Source of the DNA: Aldrovandia affinis
Taxonomy: Eukaryota > Chordata > Actinopteri > Notacanthiformes > Halosauridae
Reading direction: 5' to 3'
Length of the DNA stretch: 64,000 nt
NCBI GenBank assembly: GCA_029706075.1
Contig: JAINUG010000023.1
Span: 3,586,447-3,650,446, forward strand
The notes under the pieces: model-generated
What the model was told of the DNA's origin: nothing
Databases searched by the model: none
What the model saw: only the letters and a program-made list of their open reading frames with translations
Shown here: positions 44,885 through 56,604 of the stretch, piece by piece
Layout of the letters: each line of letters starts with the position of its first letter
Numbering within the stretch: the stretch's first letter is position 1
Made by a program: the position numbers and the translations under genes

Positions 44885-45305
44885 GGGGTTTCTGGTGCGC
44901 TCACCCTGGGTAAGGCACAGTTGAGCCCCACGTTCTGGTATCGAATCTGGAGCGTGCCAGTGCCGATTGTGGCCAGCAGGCCCACAGGGTGACGCATAAT
45001 TGGCGGTAGCGTCGCTCAGGGAGGGAGGGAGGCAGTTGGCAGGGTGTCTGTGTCTTGTCGCACAGCAGCGCCCCCCGCTGGTCAATCGGGCGCCCACAGT
45101 CTGCCGGTACAAAGCGGTTCAAGAAGTTTCTTTTTCTGACTCACGTCTGCCCGAGCTCAACTCGTAGACTGTGGTGTGAAGATAAAGGGAGGCTGACATC
45201 ATGCGTTTCAAAGGAGAGCAGACTGCTCTCCAGTAATCGACAGCAGAAGCTGCAGTGAGTTCCAAATTGGGAGGAAAAGGGGATAAAAACATTTTTTTTG
45301 TTTTA
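44885..45305 (+). mobile_element. SINE (family P), long copy
   Basis: GGTGCGCTCACCCTGGGTAA head, a B-box-like GGTATCGAATCTGG, GTCAATCGGGCGCCCAC, GTCTGCCGGTAC, GGAGAGCAGACTGCTCTCC and tail TCCAAATTGGGAGGAAAA. Compared with 21500-21960 the same order is kept. Confidence 0.78.
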
Positions 45306-46500
45306 TAATGGAGGTAAGCCTAAATAATAGTAAGCCTGTAGGCTAAGCCAATTCTGATTAGCACTGCTATCCCACTTTACTCCCAGGCTTCTGATCACTG
45401 GAGATGCATCGCCTGCCATGGGCCGGACCTCAAACCCAGCAAACGCTCCCTGATACCCAGCCAGTCTGCTGAACGGGTTTGAGACACAATTACCTGATCA
45501 CTCATCTGAGAGCCATGATGAGATAATGAGGAGGACGGTGTTGATGATGGTGACAGTGATGATTATGATTCATTATTATTCGTGATTATTAAGGCACCCC
45601 CCATTGATAACATTTTTATTTTTAATTATTCCTGTCACTTTGGAAAAATTAGCAATGAGCAACACCTATACTTATGGTCTCCTAAATCATAGGGTTCAGC
45701 CATAAAACCCAATATGGTGTGCAGACAACCTTTTCCAATTGACATTAGCCTGGTCTGGATCCACACTGGATCATTTCAGAAAAATTATCAACTTTGTGAA
45801 AGCTACACCTCAGAGAGCAAATCTGATTTGCATAATACTTCATTAAAAAAAAAAAAAATTTTTGTTGAATGGCTTCCACAAGCCGATCACTTTACAGAAT
45901 TTGCACGTAACACCACCTCCTCTCACAATTGGGACAACAGTTCTCAAACGCATGTTGATAAAGTGCATGAGGTAGTTAGTGTGTATTTATCTGCATGGTC
46001 TCACATCTGGACTCCCACACACATGTAGGCGTTAAGGCTATCCCCTTTTAAATCATCTCTAAGTGTGTTTTTCCACAGTTCAGATGACCTCTAAATTGAG
46101 CCTATATTTTATACCATTACCACCCCGCTTTTTACGGTCTCCCAGGTTATAAAGCTCGGCCGTAAACCCAGAGAAAGTCTGCTCCTCGAGGATGCGTTTT
46201 ATTTACGGGGGACCATGGTCTACCCTGAGCCTCTCCTGTACGGTGAGCCCAACAGCTCAAAAGCAACAAATTCCCACTGCCCAGCTGACCACCAGGAACA
46301 GTTACGGGCAAGATATCAAGGTAGGCGAGCCAGGCAGCGTACGAGGAGGAGCTAAATGTGATCCATTAAGTTAGGTAGTGTGTGGCGCTACCCAGCTTAC
46401 CTGCACATGACTGAGCTGGACAGTGAGTGTGGACAAGTTACCTGAATGGGAAAATCTCTTCCGGACGACAACACCTCAGCACTATTCAAACTACAGTGCT
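45306..46500. other. Unique sequence with a related pair of 34-nt segments
   Basis: 45672-45705 and 46132-46165 align without gaps; 24 of 34 positions agree and all ten differences are transitions. Each begins TTAYGG and ends CCRTAA. GACCTCTAAATTGAGCC occurs at 46085 and also at 44550. No gene is supported; the frame 45714-46028 is probably chance. Confidence 0.5.
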
Positions 46501-46506
46501 GGCGGC

Positions 46507-46858
46507 GGGCCTCCGATAGCGTAATGGTCTAAAGCACCTCACTTTGCGTGCGAAGCGGGTGCAAGCTGCCTATCACAGTCGCAGTTCGAAACCCGACTGG
46601 GGCAGACCGCCCCTGGCCAGGAGCCCCGATCGAGGGGGGCTTTGGGCTGTCCGCCCCAGGGGGAGGGGGGAGGAAAAGTCGGCAGGAGTTCACCGAGGAG
46701 TAGGGCGTGCCCAAAGAGCAGGTGGGCGTCTCGAAGGAGGCGGATCATCGCCGGCCTCAGGGATATTAGCTTGACCCGGAGAACGGGTGAATCAAAATAA
46801 ATAGAGGGTTGAATTGCCTACTAAATTGGGAGAAAAACAGGGAACATTTTAAAACTAA
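46507..46858 (+). mobile_element. tRNA-derived SINE (family L, head type 2), near complete
   Basis: GGGCCTCCGATAGCGTAATGG (A box), CGCAGTTCGAAACCCG (B box), core GGCTGTCCGCCCCAGGGG, CTCGAAGGAGGCGGATCAT and tail CCTACTAAATTGGGAGAAA. Confidence 0.87.
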
Positions 46859-46872
46859 TTAAAATATATATA

Positions 46873-47042
46873 CACTACCGGTCAAAAGTTTTAGAACACC
46901 CCCAAATAAACCCATTATTTTTTACCTCTGCCAGTTTACCGCTTACCTTTGTACCATTTCAGGTTATTCACTGGACTTAAACTGCTTAAATTTCAGTAAA
47001 AACTGGAAAATGGGGGTGTTCTAAAACTTTTGACCAGTAGTC
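46873..47042. mobile_element. MITE, 170 bp (Tc1/mariner-like)
   Basis: Ends CACTACCGGTCAAAAG...AGAACACCCC on the left and GGGGTGTTCTAAAACTTTTG followed by ACCAGTAGTC on the right. TA flanks both sides. This end sequence is shared by many fish mariner-like elements. Confidence 0.9.
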
Positions 47043-47044
47043 TA

Positions 47045-47612
47045 TAGATATATATTTGAATACCCTATTTCTATTTTTATACTTTATTTTATAAGTCTCT
47101 ATATAATGAACGAAATGTAATGGTAAAGGTGATGAAGACAAAGAGGCATGTTCAGGTTGTGGGACACCAGGACCACTGATCTGCAGAGTATAACAACAAA
47201 CAGAGTCTAACATGTTATCCGATACCTGTTCCCTGCCGTCTGACTGTTAATGCATGCCATAAGCGAACAGAACAAATAAAACTCAGCAGCCTCCATTTTA
47301 AAAGCCCCTTAATGACATCTAAAACTAAACACGCTTACTGTTCACTTGGGTGAAAGTGTGAGACATGCTGTAATTACCAGGAGCAAGGCATTAAATGTTA
47401 AAATGCTACCGCTAGTTTTTCTTTGCTATAGTCTGAGTCAGCGTGTCTACCTGACTGCTTCCTTGCACCCCAGGCACTGATCAATAAACACCCACTGGCT
47501 TTGTATCCATCAACAAATAAGTATGCAGATAAAACTCAATAGCATGTGAACAGAAAATCAATATCTCTTCAATTATAGAGCGCATTGAAGCCATGTACAC
47601 AGCGGTCTGCTG
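47045..47612. other. Unique non-coding sequence
   Basis: Nothing recognised. Confidence 0.4.
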
Positions 47613-47628
47613 AAAAGGTTCTGTGTTG

Positions 47629-47998
47629 GGGGGCCTCGAATAGCGTAGCGGTCTAACGCACTTGCATTGACTGGTGCCTTGCGAGTGTGAGCTGCCTATC
47701 GCGGTCGCGGTTCAAACCTGACTGTGTCAGACCGGCCCTGGCGGGAGCCCCGATCAGGGGGGGACATTTGTCTGTCCACCTCAGGGGGGGGGGAGGGATA
47801 GCCGGCACAAACCCGCCGAGAAGCGCGAAGGGTGTCTCTAGAGAGGGGGGCGAGTTCCGTCTCGGAGGAGGCGGATCATTGCTGGCCTCTGGGAATTAGC
47901 TTGTGGGGGAGGTTGAATTGAAATAAATAGATGGTATAATTGGCCACTAAATCGGGAGACAAACTGGAAAAAATCGGAAACAAAAATTAAAAATTAAA
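47629..47998 (+). mobile_element. tRNA-derived SINE (family L, head type 2), complete
   Basis: GGGCCTCGAATAGCGTAGCGG (A box), CGCGGTTCAAACCTG (B box), core, CTCGGAGGAGGCGGATCATT, tail TTGGCCACTAAATCGGGAG and an A-rich end. AAAAGGTTCTGTGTTG before it (47613) and AAAAGGTTTTATGTTG after it (47999) form a target duplication with two later changes. Confidence 0.9.
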
Positions 47999-48014
47999 AA
48001 AAGGTTTTATGTTG

Positions 48015-49120
48015 AGTAAATAGAAGGTGGTGGAGATAACTGGGTACGCACAAAGACCCTGACCTGAAGGATTTCACAGCAAACACTGAAAACCTCATCC
48101 CAGAAATATTGAAGTTAGAGTACAAGTTCCTCAGACTGCAGCCTTTCAAGAGAAGCATTGTCTGTGATGAGAATGGTGTTCTCACTAACGCCAGCATCAC
48201 CACCATGCACTGAGAACAGACGTGACCCCTCTAGTGTGTGCGTTTCAAGAACAAATCAGAGAGAATACCTGCCCTCTCGAAAATAACTCCGCATTGAGCT
48301 AACAAGGGGCCTGCAGACAGCACCATATATTTCAATACAGATAACGCCTGCCCAAATCACTATTGTGCATTAATCTGCTGATAACGCGAACCTTATGATT
48401 CAAGTCCGCATTAACAATTCATTAACAGCGAGATCACATTTGCCTTCTCTCTTAGAGTGATAACATCTGCATGAAGATCAGTGGGAATGCAAGGAACTGT
48501 GTGAACAGAATTTAAGGTTTTCCCATAAATATGAAAAGTCACCAGAAGTAATGTGGCACTTTCTTCCATCCCAATCAGTCCGTTACCTTAGCAACCAGGA
48601 GGGGAAAAAATACCCTCCATAGGCGTCCCGTTGCCAGGAGCACAGATGCACCGTGAAAGAGCACAGGTAACGGAAATGTGACCACCTGAGACACGACTGC
48701 GTCTAATCCTCCAAATGTTCACCATAAATGACCGCTCCTAATTCTCCCAATGCCCTTTCAGCATCACCAACAAAAGCTTTAATGTTTTAATGAGCATCTG
48801 TATAAAAGCACCTATCAACAGGCGAGTGTGTGTGTGTCAGGCCAACTTAAACTTTCTAAACTCTCTGTGGAAATAAAGAAACATTTAATGATGAATAATG
48901 ACCATACAATCAACTATGACCTAATCTGCTTCTTCAAATATATATTTGAAAGGTGTTATTAAACTTTGTTATGAATTCATCATATTGGCAAATCGTCACC
49001 TGGCTGCTCCCTTCCAGTGTAGTTTCAGCCTCCTCATTTATTCAGTGGTGCTATAGACACATATAGAATTTTTAAAAATACAAACTCCACAAACTGAATT
49101 GTGCTTTTACTTTGAATCAA
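48015..49120. other. Unique sequence with conserved-looking block
   Basis: No repeat or gene. 48250-48480 has the look of a conserved non-coding element by composition only. Confidence 0.35.
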
Positions 49121-49122
49121 AT

Positions 49123-49350
49123 GGAGCACGTTCAAGATTCAAGATCCTTCAATAATTTAAATAATTGGATGGATGTAGCATGTTAAATAACATGGATGCA
49201 AAAAAAAAACCATTAAACATTTAAAAAATTATCAGAAATTCAGTTTGAACTGGAGAAAGGCAGAAGTGAGTCACACCTGTATGGCCAGGTGCAGTGAGGA
49301 GGCCCTGCCCTCCCCAGGCCCCGACCCGTGGGGCAGTGACAGGTGGAGAG
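49123..49350 (+). repeat. Direct repeat, copy 1
   Basis: About 228 bp (from GGAGCACGTTCAAGATTC to GACAGGTGGAGAG) recurs at 49874-50102 with only a handful of differences. Confidence 0.93.
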
Positions 49351-49873
49351 ACCTTCCAGTCCCTTCCTCACCTTTAGAGCGCAGGTGTCCTGAGGATGGG
49401 GCTGGAGCGCGTGACCCCTGCGTGACCCCTGCGTGACCCCGTGGCACGGCCTCATATTTCAGGCCTTAACGAAGCGCCCCCGCTGCTGGAGCCTGCCGGC
49501 GGGACGGCCCGGAAAGCAGGCCGGAATAATCGGCCCATCATCGTTCTACGTTCCCCTCCGCTCTCAACGGAGAGCAGAGCATGCAACACGAGCCAGCCAT
49601 CTCCCAGAGGGCCGAGCGGCGGAACACAGCTGTTACACGCGACACAGGCTTCAGACGGGGGACGGAGCCAAGCATGCAAGGAGACGATAATAACAATCCT
49701 ACTCCTTTCACTTTCAAATGAAACACCCGGCGGTGCAACCTATTCCAGGCGAAATACAATACACGGCACGCTGCTCTGTTCTGGGTGGGGAGAAATACAG
49801 ACAGGCGGGTGTCACAGTGTATTCTCAAACACATTCTCTTTTCAAGGAGAAAAATATCCGTTTGGAAATTCAG
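49351..49873. other. GC-rich spacer between direct repeats
   Basis: GTGACCCCTGC is repeated near 49411-49441. Frames of up to 156 codons exist on both strands but show no domain. Confidence 0.4.
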
Positions 49874-50102
49874 GGAGCATGTTCAAGATTCAAGATCCTT
49901 TAATAATTTAAATAATTGGATGGATGTAGCATGTTAAATAACATGGATGCAACAAAAAAAACATTAAACATTAAAAAATTATCAGAAATTCAGTTTGAAC
50001 TGGAGAAAGGCAGAAGTGAGTCACACCTGTATGGCCAGGTGCAGTGAGGAGAGGCCCTGCCCTCCCCAGGCCCTGACCCGTGGGGCAGTGACAGGTGGAG
50101 AG
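49874..50102 (+). repeat. Direct repeat, copy 2
   Basis: Matches copy 1 except for an AG insertion near 50050, length changes in A runs and a few transitions. The offset is 751 bp, so a 751-bp tandem duplication with later loss of the second spacer is possible. Confidence 0.93.
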
Positions 50103-50630
50103 AAACTGCAGAGAAATGAATTAAATGCAAAATAATTTATTTTATTTAAAAATTTTTATTTTTTATATATATATAATATATAATATTGAAGATATTTACA
50201 TGAAAGCTGACAATGTAGCGTAATTCCCATCCCCCACCCCTGACAAGACAGGAATGCTTGCTGCCTGTAGAACTGGTTTTAAGTTAGAAAAATAGTTGAG
50301 TAATTTATAAAATATCTCATTATGTTTGTGTTAAACCTGCACCACACTCATAGCACCCAAGCCCTCTCCATGAATCTGGGACAACATCTGGGAGAATCAC
50401 ACAGTCCCAAAAACCTAAAAGCTCTGTATACCTCCCAAGCCCAGCTGGTTTCCTTTTCACAAACTCTGTTAGTTGTAGTTAACCTACAATTCCCATGATC
50501 CCATTCTAATAGGTGTCCAAAAGCTCAGGTAAAGGTGTGAGGTTCCACAGGTGTCTTAATGTTTTCCAAAAATAAAAAATAAAAATAAAATAAACCAAAC
50601 CATCGTTATAGCATATATAATACATGCATG
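50103..50630. other. AT-rich unique sequence
   Basis: CCTACAATTCCCATGATCC at 50483 resembles the ZNF143/SBS motif; nothing else is seen. Confidence 0.35.
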
Positions 50631-50639
50631 CATACATAC

Positions 50640-50670
<31 letters not shown>

Positions 50671-50672
50671 GC
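50630..50672. repeat. Compound CATA/TA/CA microsatellite
   Basis: CATGCATACATACATATATA followed by CA repeats. Confidence 0.85.
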
Positions 50673-53600
50673 TAGATATATCAGCCCATGAACAGCACAC
50701 ATATGACATGTATGGTGTATGAAACTGAGCTGCTTACAGGAAAAACTAAAAATGGTGATGGGCAGTCAATGATACAGGCAACCAGGCAACCGGGTAACCA
50801 GGTGATTTTGTACCAGACTGTAGAAAATAATGAATTATTTCCTAGTTCCAATTGTTCCTGTTCCCATAAAAGGGTTTTTTGTTCTCTCTTCACAGAAACC
50901 ACAGTTTGTATTTAGCGCAGTGTGCCTCTTAAAGAGGCAGCACGACCCTTCTGTGTGAAGCACTCGGGACTTCAAATAATCTTCAAACAAGTTCTTAAAA
51001 AGCAACTTATCTTCCAGAACAGTGAAGGTCAGAGATACCGGGAGAGATACAGAGACCTGCTGGAAGCAAACACCTGTACCCAAGCCCAGCAGGCCTCCAC
51101 CTTTCACCCACAGAAGTCCTGTAGCTCTGCACTCTCCACACTGTTAAGAGTTTAAATTATAAAATACTGTAGCTCTCCACACACTTATAAAAGTGTTAGG
51201 ATATAGAGTTCCCTTGTTTAAAGGCTTTTAATCAAATGGATCATTGTAAAAACTACACATTTTAAACATCAAGTTAAATTGATATATTCTCAATGTGAGA
51301 GAAATGCCAGAAGAGAGGCCTGGGAAACCCTGGCATCCGTCCACATTGTACGGTTACTGTGCTAGAAGACTGCAGGCCCCTGACTGGCCAGAGGTGTCGC
51401 TGTTGAGTGATGTGGTGGGAGACCTTCCCTGGGTGATACTGTGGCCCCATGGAGCCCCCAGGGCTGGTCTTACACAGCCTTATGAGTTTGGAAGACACTG
51501 AAGCCAATGGAAAAAAAAAAAAAAGTTTCATGAAAAGCAACAAGAAGCCACAAGATTTGCTTAAAAAATTGTGTTGCTCAAAATTAAGGACAAAGCAGGT
51601 TGGCATTTGGCCGATTCCGGTTGCATAAATTCTGCCTCATCTACATACATCATGATCGCCATATAGGTCAATAACATGCACAATCAGCGAGTGTGAAGTT
51701 TCTTCCGAAACTCAGCACATTCTTCCCAAAGACTCAGCGGTCGACTTGTTGCAGATGACTTTTCCGTGCGCACGAGGGAAACGTGTGAAGCGTGTTCCTG
51801 CACCACGGTGTCAGACGGCCCTGGTGAAGAGGAAAGGCCAAACGCGTCCTGCTGCACGCGGGGGTGTCGCTGGCTCCACCACTGTACCCCACACAGCATA
51901 AATCACTCTGCTCCCCCCAGAGCACAGACCCCCGTAATGGCGGCCGGATGATACGTCTCAGTCACTTTGGGTTTATAAATACCTGGAGTTTCACCAGAGG
52001 TGAGGCGGCCTGCTGCAGCATCCTGACCAGAGTGCCCAGACCTTCGCACAACACAGCCAGTCTGCCAGAGCAAGAGCAGGCATTTCACAACAACAAACGC
52101 TATACGATCAATCTTCATCCCTCACAGTAAAGTGTCTCTTTTTTCCTCTCCGACCAGCTGGAAGATTGAATGTGAGGACACAGGAAGGCCTGTTCCTGCT
52201 GGATGTCTATAAAAAATGCTAGTCCTACAGCCCTGTGCATTGCTGCTAAATTAACAAAAATACCAAATTTGGCTAGAAAAACTAAAAGATAAAAAATATT
52301 TTTTTTTTTTATTTGGAAATACCTCAGTTATCAACCATGCCATTCAAATTCAGGGAAATAATTCTGTAGTTTACATGATTAAAATCCAGGTGACGATTGT
52401 GTGGTTTCCATCACGGGCTGATTTCTGCCGCGCATCGCCTTGGTTACCGGACACGTCGCCAGGAACAAGAGTGACACGGGGAGTGAGGAGGAGGAGGGCG
52501 GCGGCTCAGTTCCTGTTCCCTGAGCTGCTCCCAGCCCCTAATCCCCCAAAGCCGGGCTCTTTATTGAGGGATTACAGTGTTGACAGCGCACGAGTGCCTC
52601 TTAATTCTGCCTCCCAGTCCTACACACCGCAGGTCTAGAGATTAAGTCACACCCGCCCTCAGACAAAATTAGCACGTCTGTGCCGAAATGCCCATTTTCT
52701 GATTGTGGCCACAAATTCATTTCATTAAACACACGCCTGGCAACATTCGCCAGAGGGAAGATTAAATGGGGAATAAAATAAATAAAAACCATTGACTCAT
52801 CCATGATGAACAAATAGCAGGTCTCTCAGGAGGCACAAGGTCAGGAGTTTATTGAGAATGTAATAACATTAATTATAAACTGCTTGGCTTGATTGAACAG
52901 TAAAATTGAAGATGGGCGTAGAATCATCAGATTTTACTGCCGGTGTGTAGGACTGAGCTGATTGCTTTCCCATCTTGAAAAGGAACATCCATTGTGAGCA
53001 CGGAGATAAAAATTATATAATAATAATTTATGTTCATATTGAATGGAAATATGTCAAATAAAGAACTGATTTCAAAACCCACTCCATGTCCTCAAATATT
53101 AAACACATTACTTGTTTCCCAAGACTGTACAGTGTAAGCTTGCCATAAGAGAAGAAATATACTGTATAATGTAAAAACCCACTCAAATTTTTAAATAGCC
53201 TATGTCTTCGGGTTCTGAAAATTCATATTTGATGTCTTCTAAATTACGAGAATAAGTAATCATCTTGTAAGAAACATAATTATACATACCTTCAGGACAT
53301 GTTAACAGTCACTACATGGAACAAATAGTATTCTTTTTATGCATTATTAGTCACGCACACACACTTTCTTTTCTTTGAAATACTTGTTAAAAAGTCCAAC
53401 TTTCTTAAACATGTTACTCAAACTTAAGGACAACGTGCCACTGGAGCTGGACTGAATTTCTCTCACATCAGTCATGCTAGATGTGACAGAAGCTCTCGTT
53501 TCCCTCTCGTCTGCCGGTTCCTCTCGACGAGAGCCAGGTTTCCCGTGCCAAACCAGGCCTCACGCTGAGAAGCACAGCCACAGAAGAAGTGAAATAACTC

Positions 53601-53788
53601 TCCCATCATCTCTCTTAATCGACGGCGCCTTGTAGTCGAGCAACGGAATTCCAGTCCAATCAGCTTCTGATAGGAACACCAACTTCAAGGGAACCCATCT
53701 GAGCTCCATCTAAACAATTTATCCAGGGTGAAACTTTCATTTATCACAGCTGATGGCTGAAACTGAGCGGGCGGGGGGCCATGCCTTC
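50673..53788. other. Long unique non-coding stretch
   Basis: No gene, SINE or transposon is recognised. Short open frames lack family features. 52620-52800 is a candidate conserved non-coding block by appearance. Confidence 0.4.
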
Positions 53789-53840
53789 GTAGCCAATTAC
53801 ACCCTCGATCTCTTTAAATTTAGCCCCCCACCACGACAAC
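53789..53840 (-). mobile_element. SINE tail fragment (family L)
   Basis: CGTAGCCAATTACACCCTCG is the reverse complement of the tail region GGGTGTAATTGGCTAC. Confidence 0.55.
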
Positions 53841-55243
53841 ATCTTTAATCTCACACGTTAAACTCAGCCTTTTCCGCAAGGCCCACCAACCCACAGGGGC
53901 ACACTGGCGCTATGAGAAAAAAAAAAAAAAAAGGCTAACCTCTGGGGTGATTTAATTAGTGTTGTCGTGAGATACAGATTAACTGAAAATTAATTCCAGA
54001 GGTGTATCCACCTGAGTGCAGCCCTGCAGATCAAAAGGGCCCACCTCTCCAAGCGATCGCTCTGATGATCATCACAGCGTTGTGGGCTGCAGGAGGGTCA
54101 GGGATGAGATGAGTAATAAACTCTGTCATTTCCCTGTTTGCATGTCATTTTCAAAACCTCCACCTTATGAATAAAATATACAGCAACAGGATCATTAAAA
54201 TTGCTCCGGCGCCACGTTAATGACACATTTGCATTCACACACGACTGGGCCGCCCCTCCAGCAAGTCCAGCAATTAAAAAGTTGAAATTAAATATTTCAA
54301 GGAACAAGCTAAAGTTTTACTTTAAAGGGCCTACCTGTGAACCGTTTAAAAAGGAGCCAACAAGAATGCTCATACGTTAGTATTTATTGTGCTGAATTTG
54401 GGGGCCCCTTAGCTGGGCCTAGGGGATGACTTCACAAACCTGACGACACTGGATCAGCTGTAACGGGATTGGAGACCCAGCACAGCTGGTGGTCAGAGAT
54501 CTAGAGTATGGGATAAATGTGGGATACATGCATTCAAAACCACGTTTATTAAACGTTTGTTAAAATTAGATGCCAATTTTCAATGGTCTTGTTCACGCAT
54601 TGCGAAAGATCTGTAAACCGTCTGCCTACGAACAGCTATTTATCACAAACCAGTTGTGAAACAGTTGTTTAGTCTAGGAGCATTCGGTAGCATCAGTCAG
54701 ACACCTGGCTTACAATGAGAAGTGGGAGGCAGTCCCTTTTCACACTAGCTCATGAATTATGCTTATGGATAACATGTTCAATTTATGTGGCGTTTATGCA
54801 GTGCAATGAATGACAAAGTTGCAGGTCCTGGACAATCATACAGTAGTTAAATATGTGATAGGAGCCACAAACTTGCCTGGAAGTTTTCAGCAATAGCCCG
54901 TTTGAAATGACAGCATTTTTAACGCTTATTTTTGTTTAGTTTATCTTTGTCCATTTCGCCCTATTATTAATTTAATAAAAGCTTCATTTAGGCAAATTTT
55001 CTTATTTTCTTTATGAATTTGAGAAAAGCTTTAGTTTGGCTTTTTTAATTATAATATTTAGCCTTCTTATTTAATGATTTTTATGTAATTTGTTTATATG
55101 CTACAGCTGTTTAGCACTCATTTGGATTTTTAATTAAACCAATTCAATCAAATTAACTTCGCCCTAAACAAGGGCATATGCTATTCTTTCTGATAAGACT
55201 TAAGTTTAATATCATTATACTTGATTTTTTTTTTTTTAAGGAT
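53841..55243. other. Unique AT-rich non-coding sequence
   Basis: An A16 run lies at 53919-53934. 54100-54300 is gene-free with TAAT motifs. Nothing else is recognised before the LTR element. Confidence 0.4.
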
Positions 55244-55247
55244 AAAG

Positions 55248-55483
55248 TGTAGTGAGCACTGGAGAGAGAGAGGCAGAATTCCCTGCGGCAACACGCCCAC
55301 GTTCTCGGACTCACCTGACAGGTGACGTGTCAGCCGGGAAGTAGAGATAGCGGGGAGTGGATTGAGGGAGTTCAGAGCTTCCTGACGTGGCAGTACGATG
55401 TATCTGTATCAGAGCGATGTGCTCTAATAAAGTGTTTTTGCAACCTTGAAAACCAAGCCATTTGTTTTTCTGCAAACACCACA
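55248..55483 (+). repeat. 5' LTR (236 bp)
   Basis: Begins TGTAGTGAGCACTGG and ends AACACCACA, so TG...CA. A polyadenylation signal AATAAA lies at 55426-55431. No clear TATA box is seen. It should hold the promoter of the element. Confidence 0.95.
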
Positions 55484-55484
55484 T

Positions 55485-55499
55485 TGGTGACCCCGACGT
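55485..55499 (+). promoter_or_regulatory. Primer-binding site for tRNA-Trp
   Basis: TGGTGACCCCGACGT, two bases after the LTR, is complementary to the 3' end of vertebrate tRNA-Trp (…ACGUCGGGGUCACCA). This fixes the direction of the element and is a CsRn1-clade trait. Confidence 0.88.
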
Positions 55500-55543
55500 T
55501 TCTTCGGACGATTCCGAAGTGATTATTTTTTTTTCTACGAAAG

Positions 55544-56213
55544 ATGCACGCCGTCGCTCTCAAGCTCCCGGAGTTCTGGCAGGAACATGCCGCCGTGTGG
55601 TTCGCTCAGCGGAGGCACAGTTCGCGTTGAGAGGCATAACGCAGGAGGACACGAAGTACTTCTACGTGGTTGCTGCTCTAAATAGTTCGACAGCATCGCG
55701 GGTATTAAGCCTACTTCAGGATCCTCCGGAAGACGATAAGTACTTGGCTCTCAAACAGCTCCTGTTGGAGACTTTCGAGCTGTCAGAACCTGAGCGTGCT
55801 CGCAAGCTCCTTACACTGCCTGGTTTGGGGGATTCTAAACCGTCGGAGTTAATGGACCATATGCTGACACTTTTGGGTAACCACCAACCGTGTTTCATAT
55901 TCGGGAATTGTTTATGCAGCAGATGCCCAGTCAAGTGCGTGCAACTCTGGCAGGTTCCCCGGTGAAAGACCTCAGGGCTCTGGCCAGGGAAGCCGATAAA
56001 GTTTTAAACTCCAGCCGGATGCCCGGTCCTGCAGTAAGGGTGGTTGGCGATGCTGATGTGCTGGCTATCCGGGAGGATGTCATCGCCGCTACCCAGCGGC
56101 AGCGACCTACAGCGGGCCTCTGCTACTATCATGCCAGGTTTGGCACACGCGCTAAGCAGTGCCGTCCGCCTTGCTCTTTCGCGTCGGGAAACGGCAGAGC
56201 CGACGCCCATTAG
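55544..56213 (+). pseudogene. gag: gag (capsid and nucleocapsid) with frameshifts
   Basis: The likely start is the ATG at 55544, followed by a segment reading LPEFWQEHAAVWFAQ, a typical start of the capsid region in this group. The capsid part continues in another frame at about 55608-55900 (AEAQFALRG, YFYVVAALN, LLETFELSEPERARKLL) and again in a third frame from about 55890. Near the C-terminus is CYYHARFGTRAKQCRPPC (56121-56174), a C-x2-H-x9-C-x3-C finger instead of the usual C-C-H-C knuckle. The protein would package element RNA into particles. At least two frame breaks, near 55608 and 55900, prevent translation as one product. An alternative ATG at 55462 lies inside the LTR and is unlikely. 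Confidence 0.85.
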
Positions 56214-56535
56214 CTGCGTTGAGTGTCGGCAAGACTAGCAGTTTGCTTTTTGTTACGGACTCTGTTTCTGATCGACGATTTCTATGCGACACAGGCGCGC
56301 AGGTTAGCGTCCTCCCTGCGTCTGCTTTGGACGTACAGACTGGGGGTCGTGGACCACCTCTGAGGCAGCCAACGGCAGCACTATCCCCACTTTTGGCAGA
56401 CGAGCAGTGGACCTTTGTTTTCATGGGCAACATTTCCAGTGGGTGTTTGTACTAGCGTCTGTGTCTACCCGTTGTTGGGCGCAGATTTTCTGTGTGCTAA
56501 CAGCCTGCTGGTCGATGTGAGGAACAGACGGCTGG
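56210..56535 (+). pseudogene. pol: pol: aspartic protease region, frameshifted
   Basis: The active-site motif CDTGAQVSVLP has its aspartate at 56288-56290, followed in another frame by PLLGADFL (glycine at 56478), the hydrophobic-G motif that closes the protease fold. This enzyme normally cuts the gag-pol polyprotein. A frame change lies between about 56400 and 56455. It follows gag closely and runs on toward the reverse transcriptase after a further break before 56620. Confidence 0.82.
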
Positions 56536-56604
56536 TGAATGCGGAGACATTCGCAACGCCCGGGTTCTCCCAGCAGCACCGGGACGTCCAAGCTGTCTAG
56601 CGCC

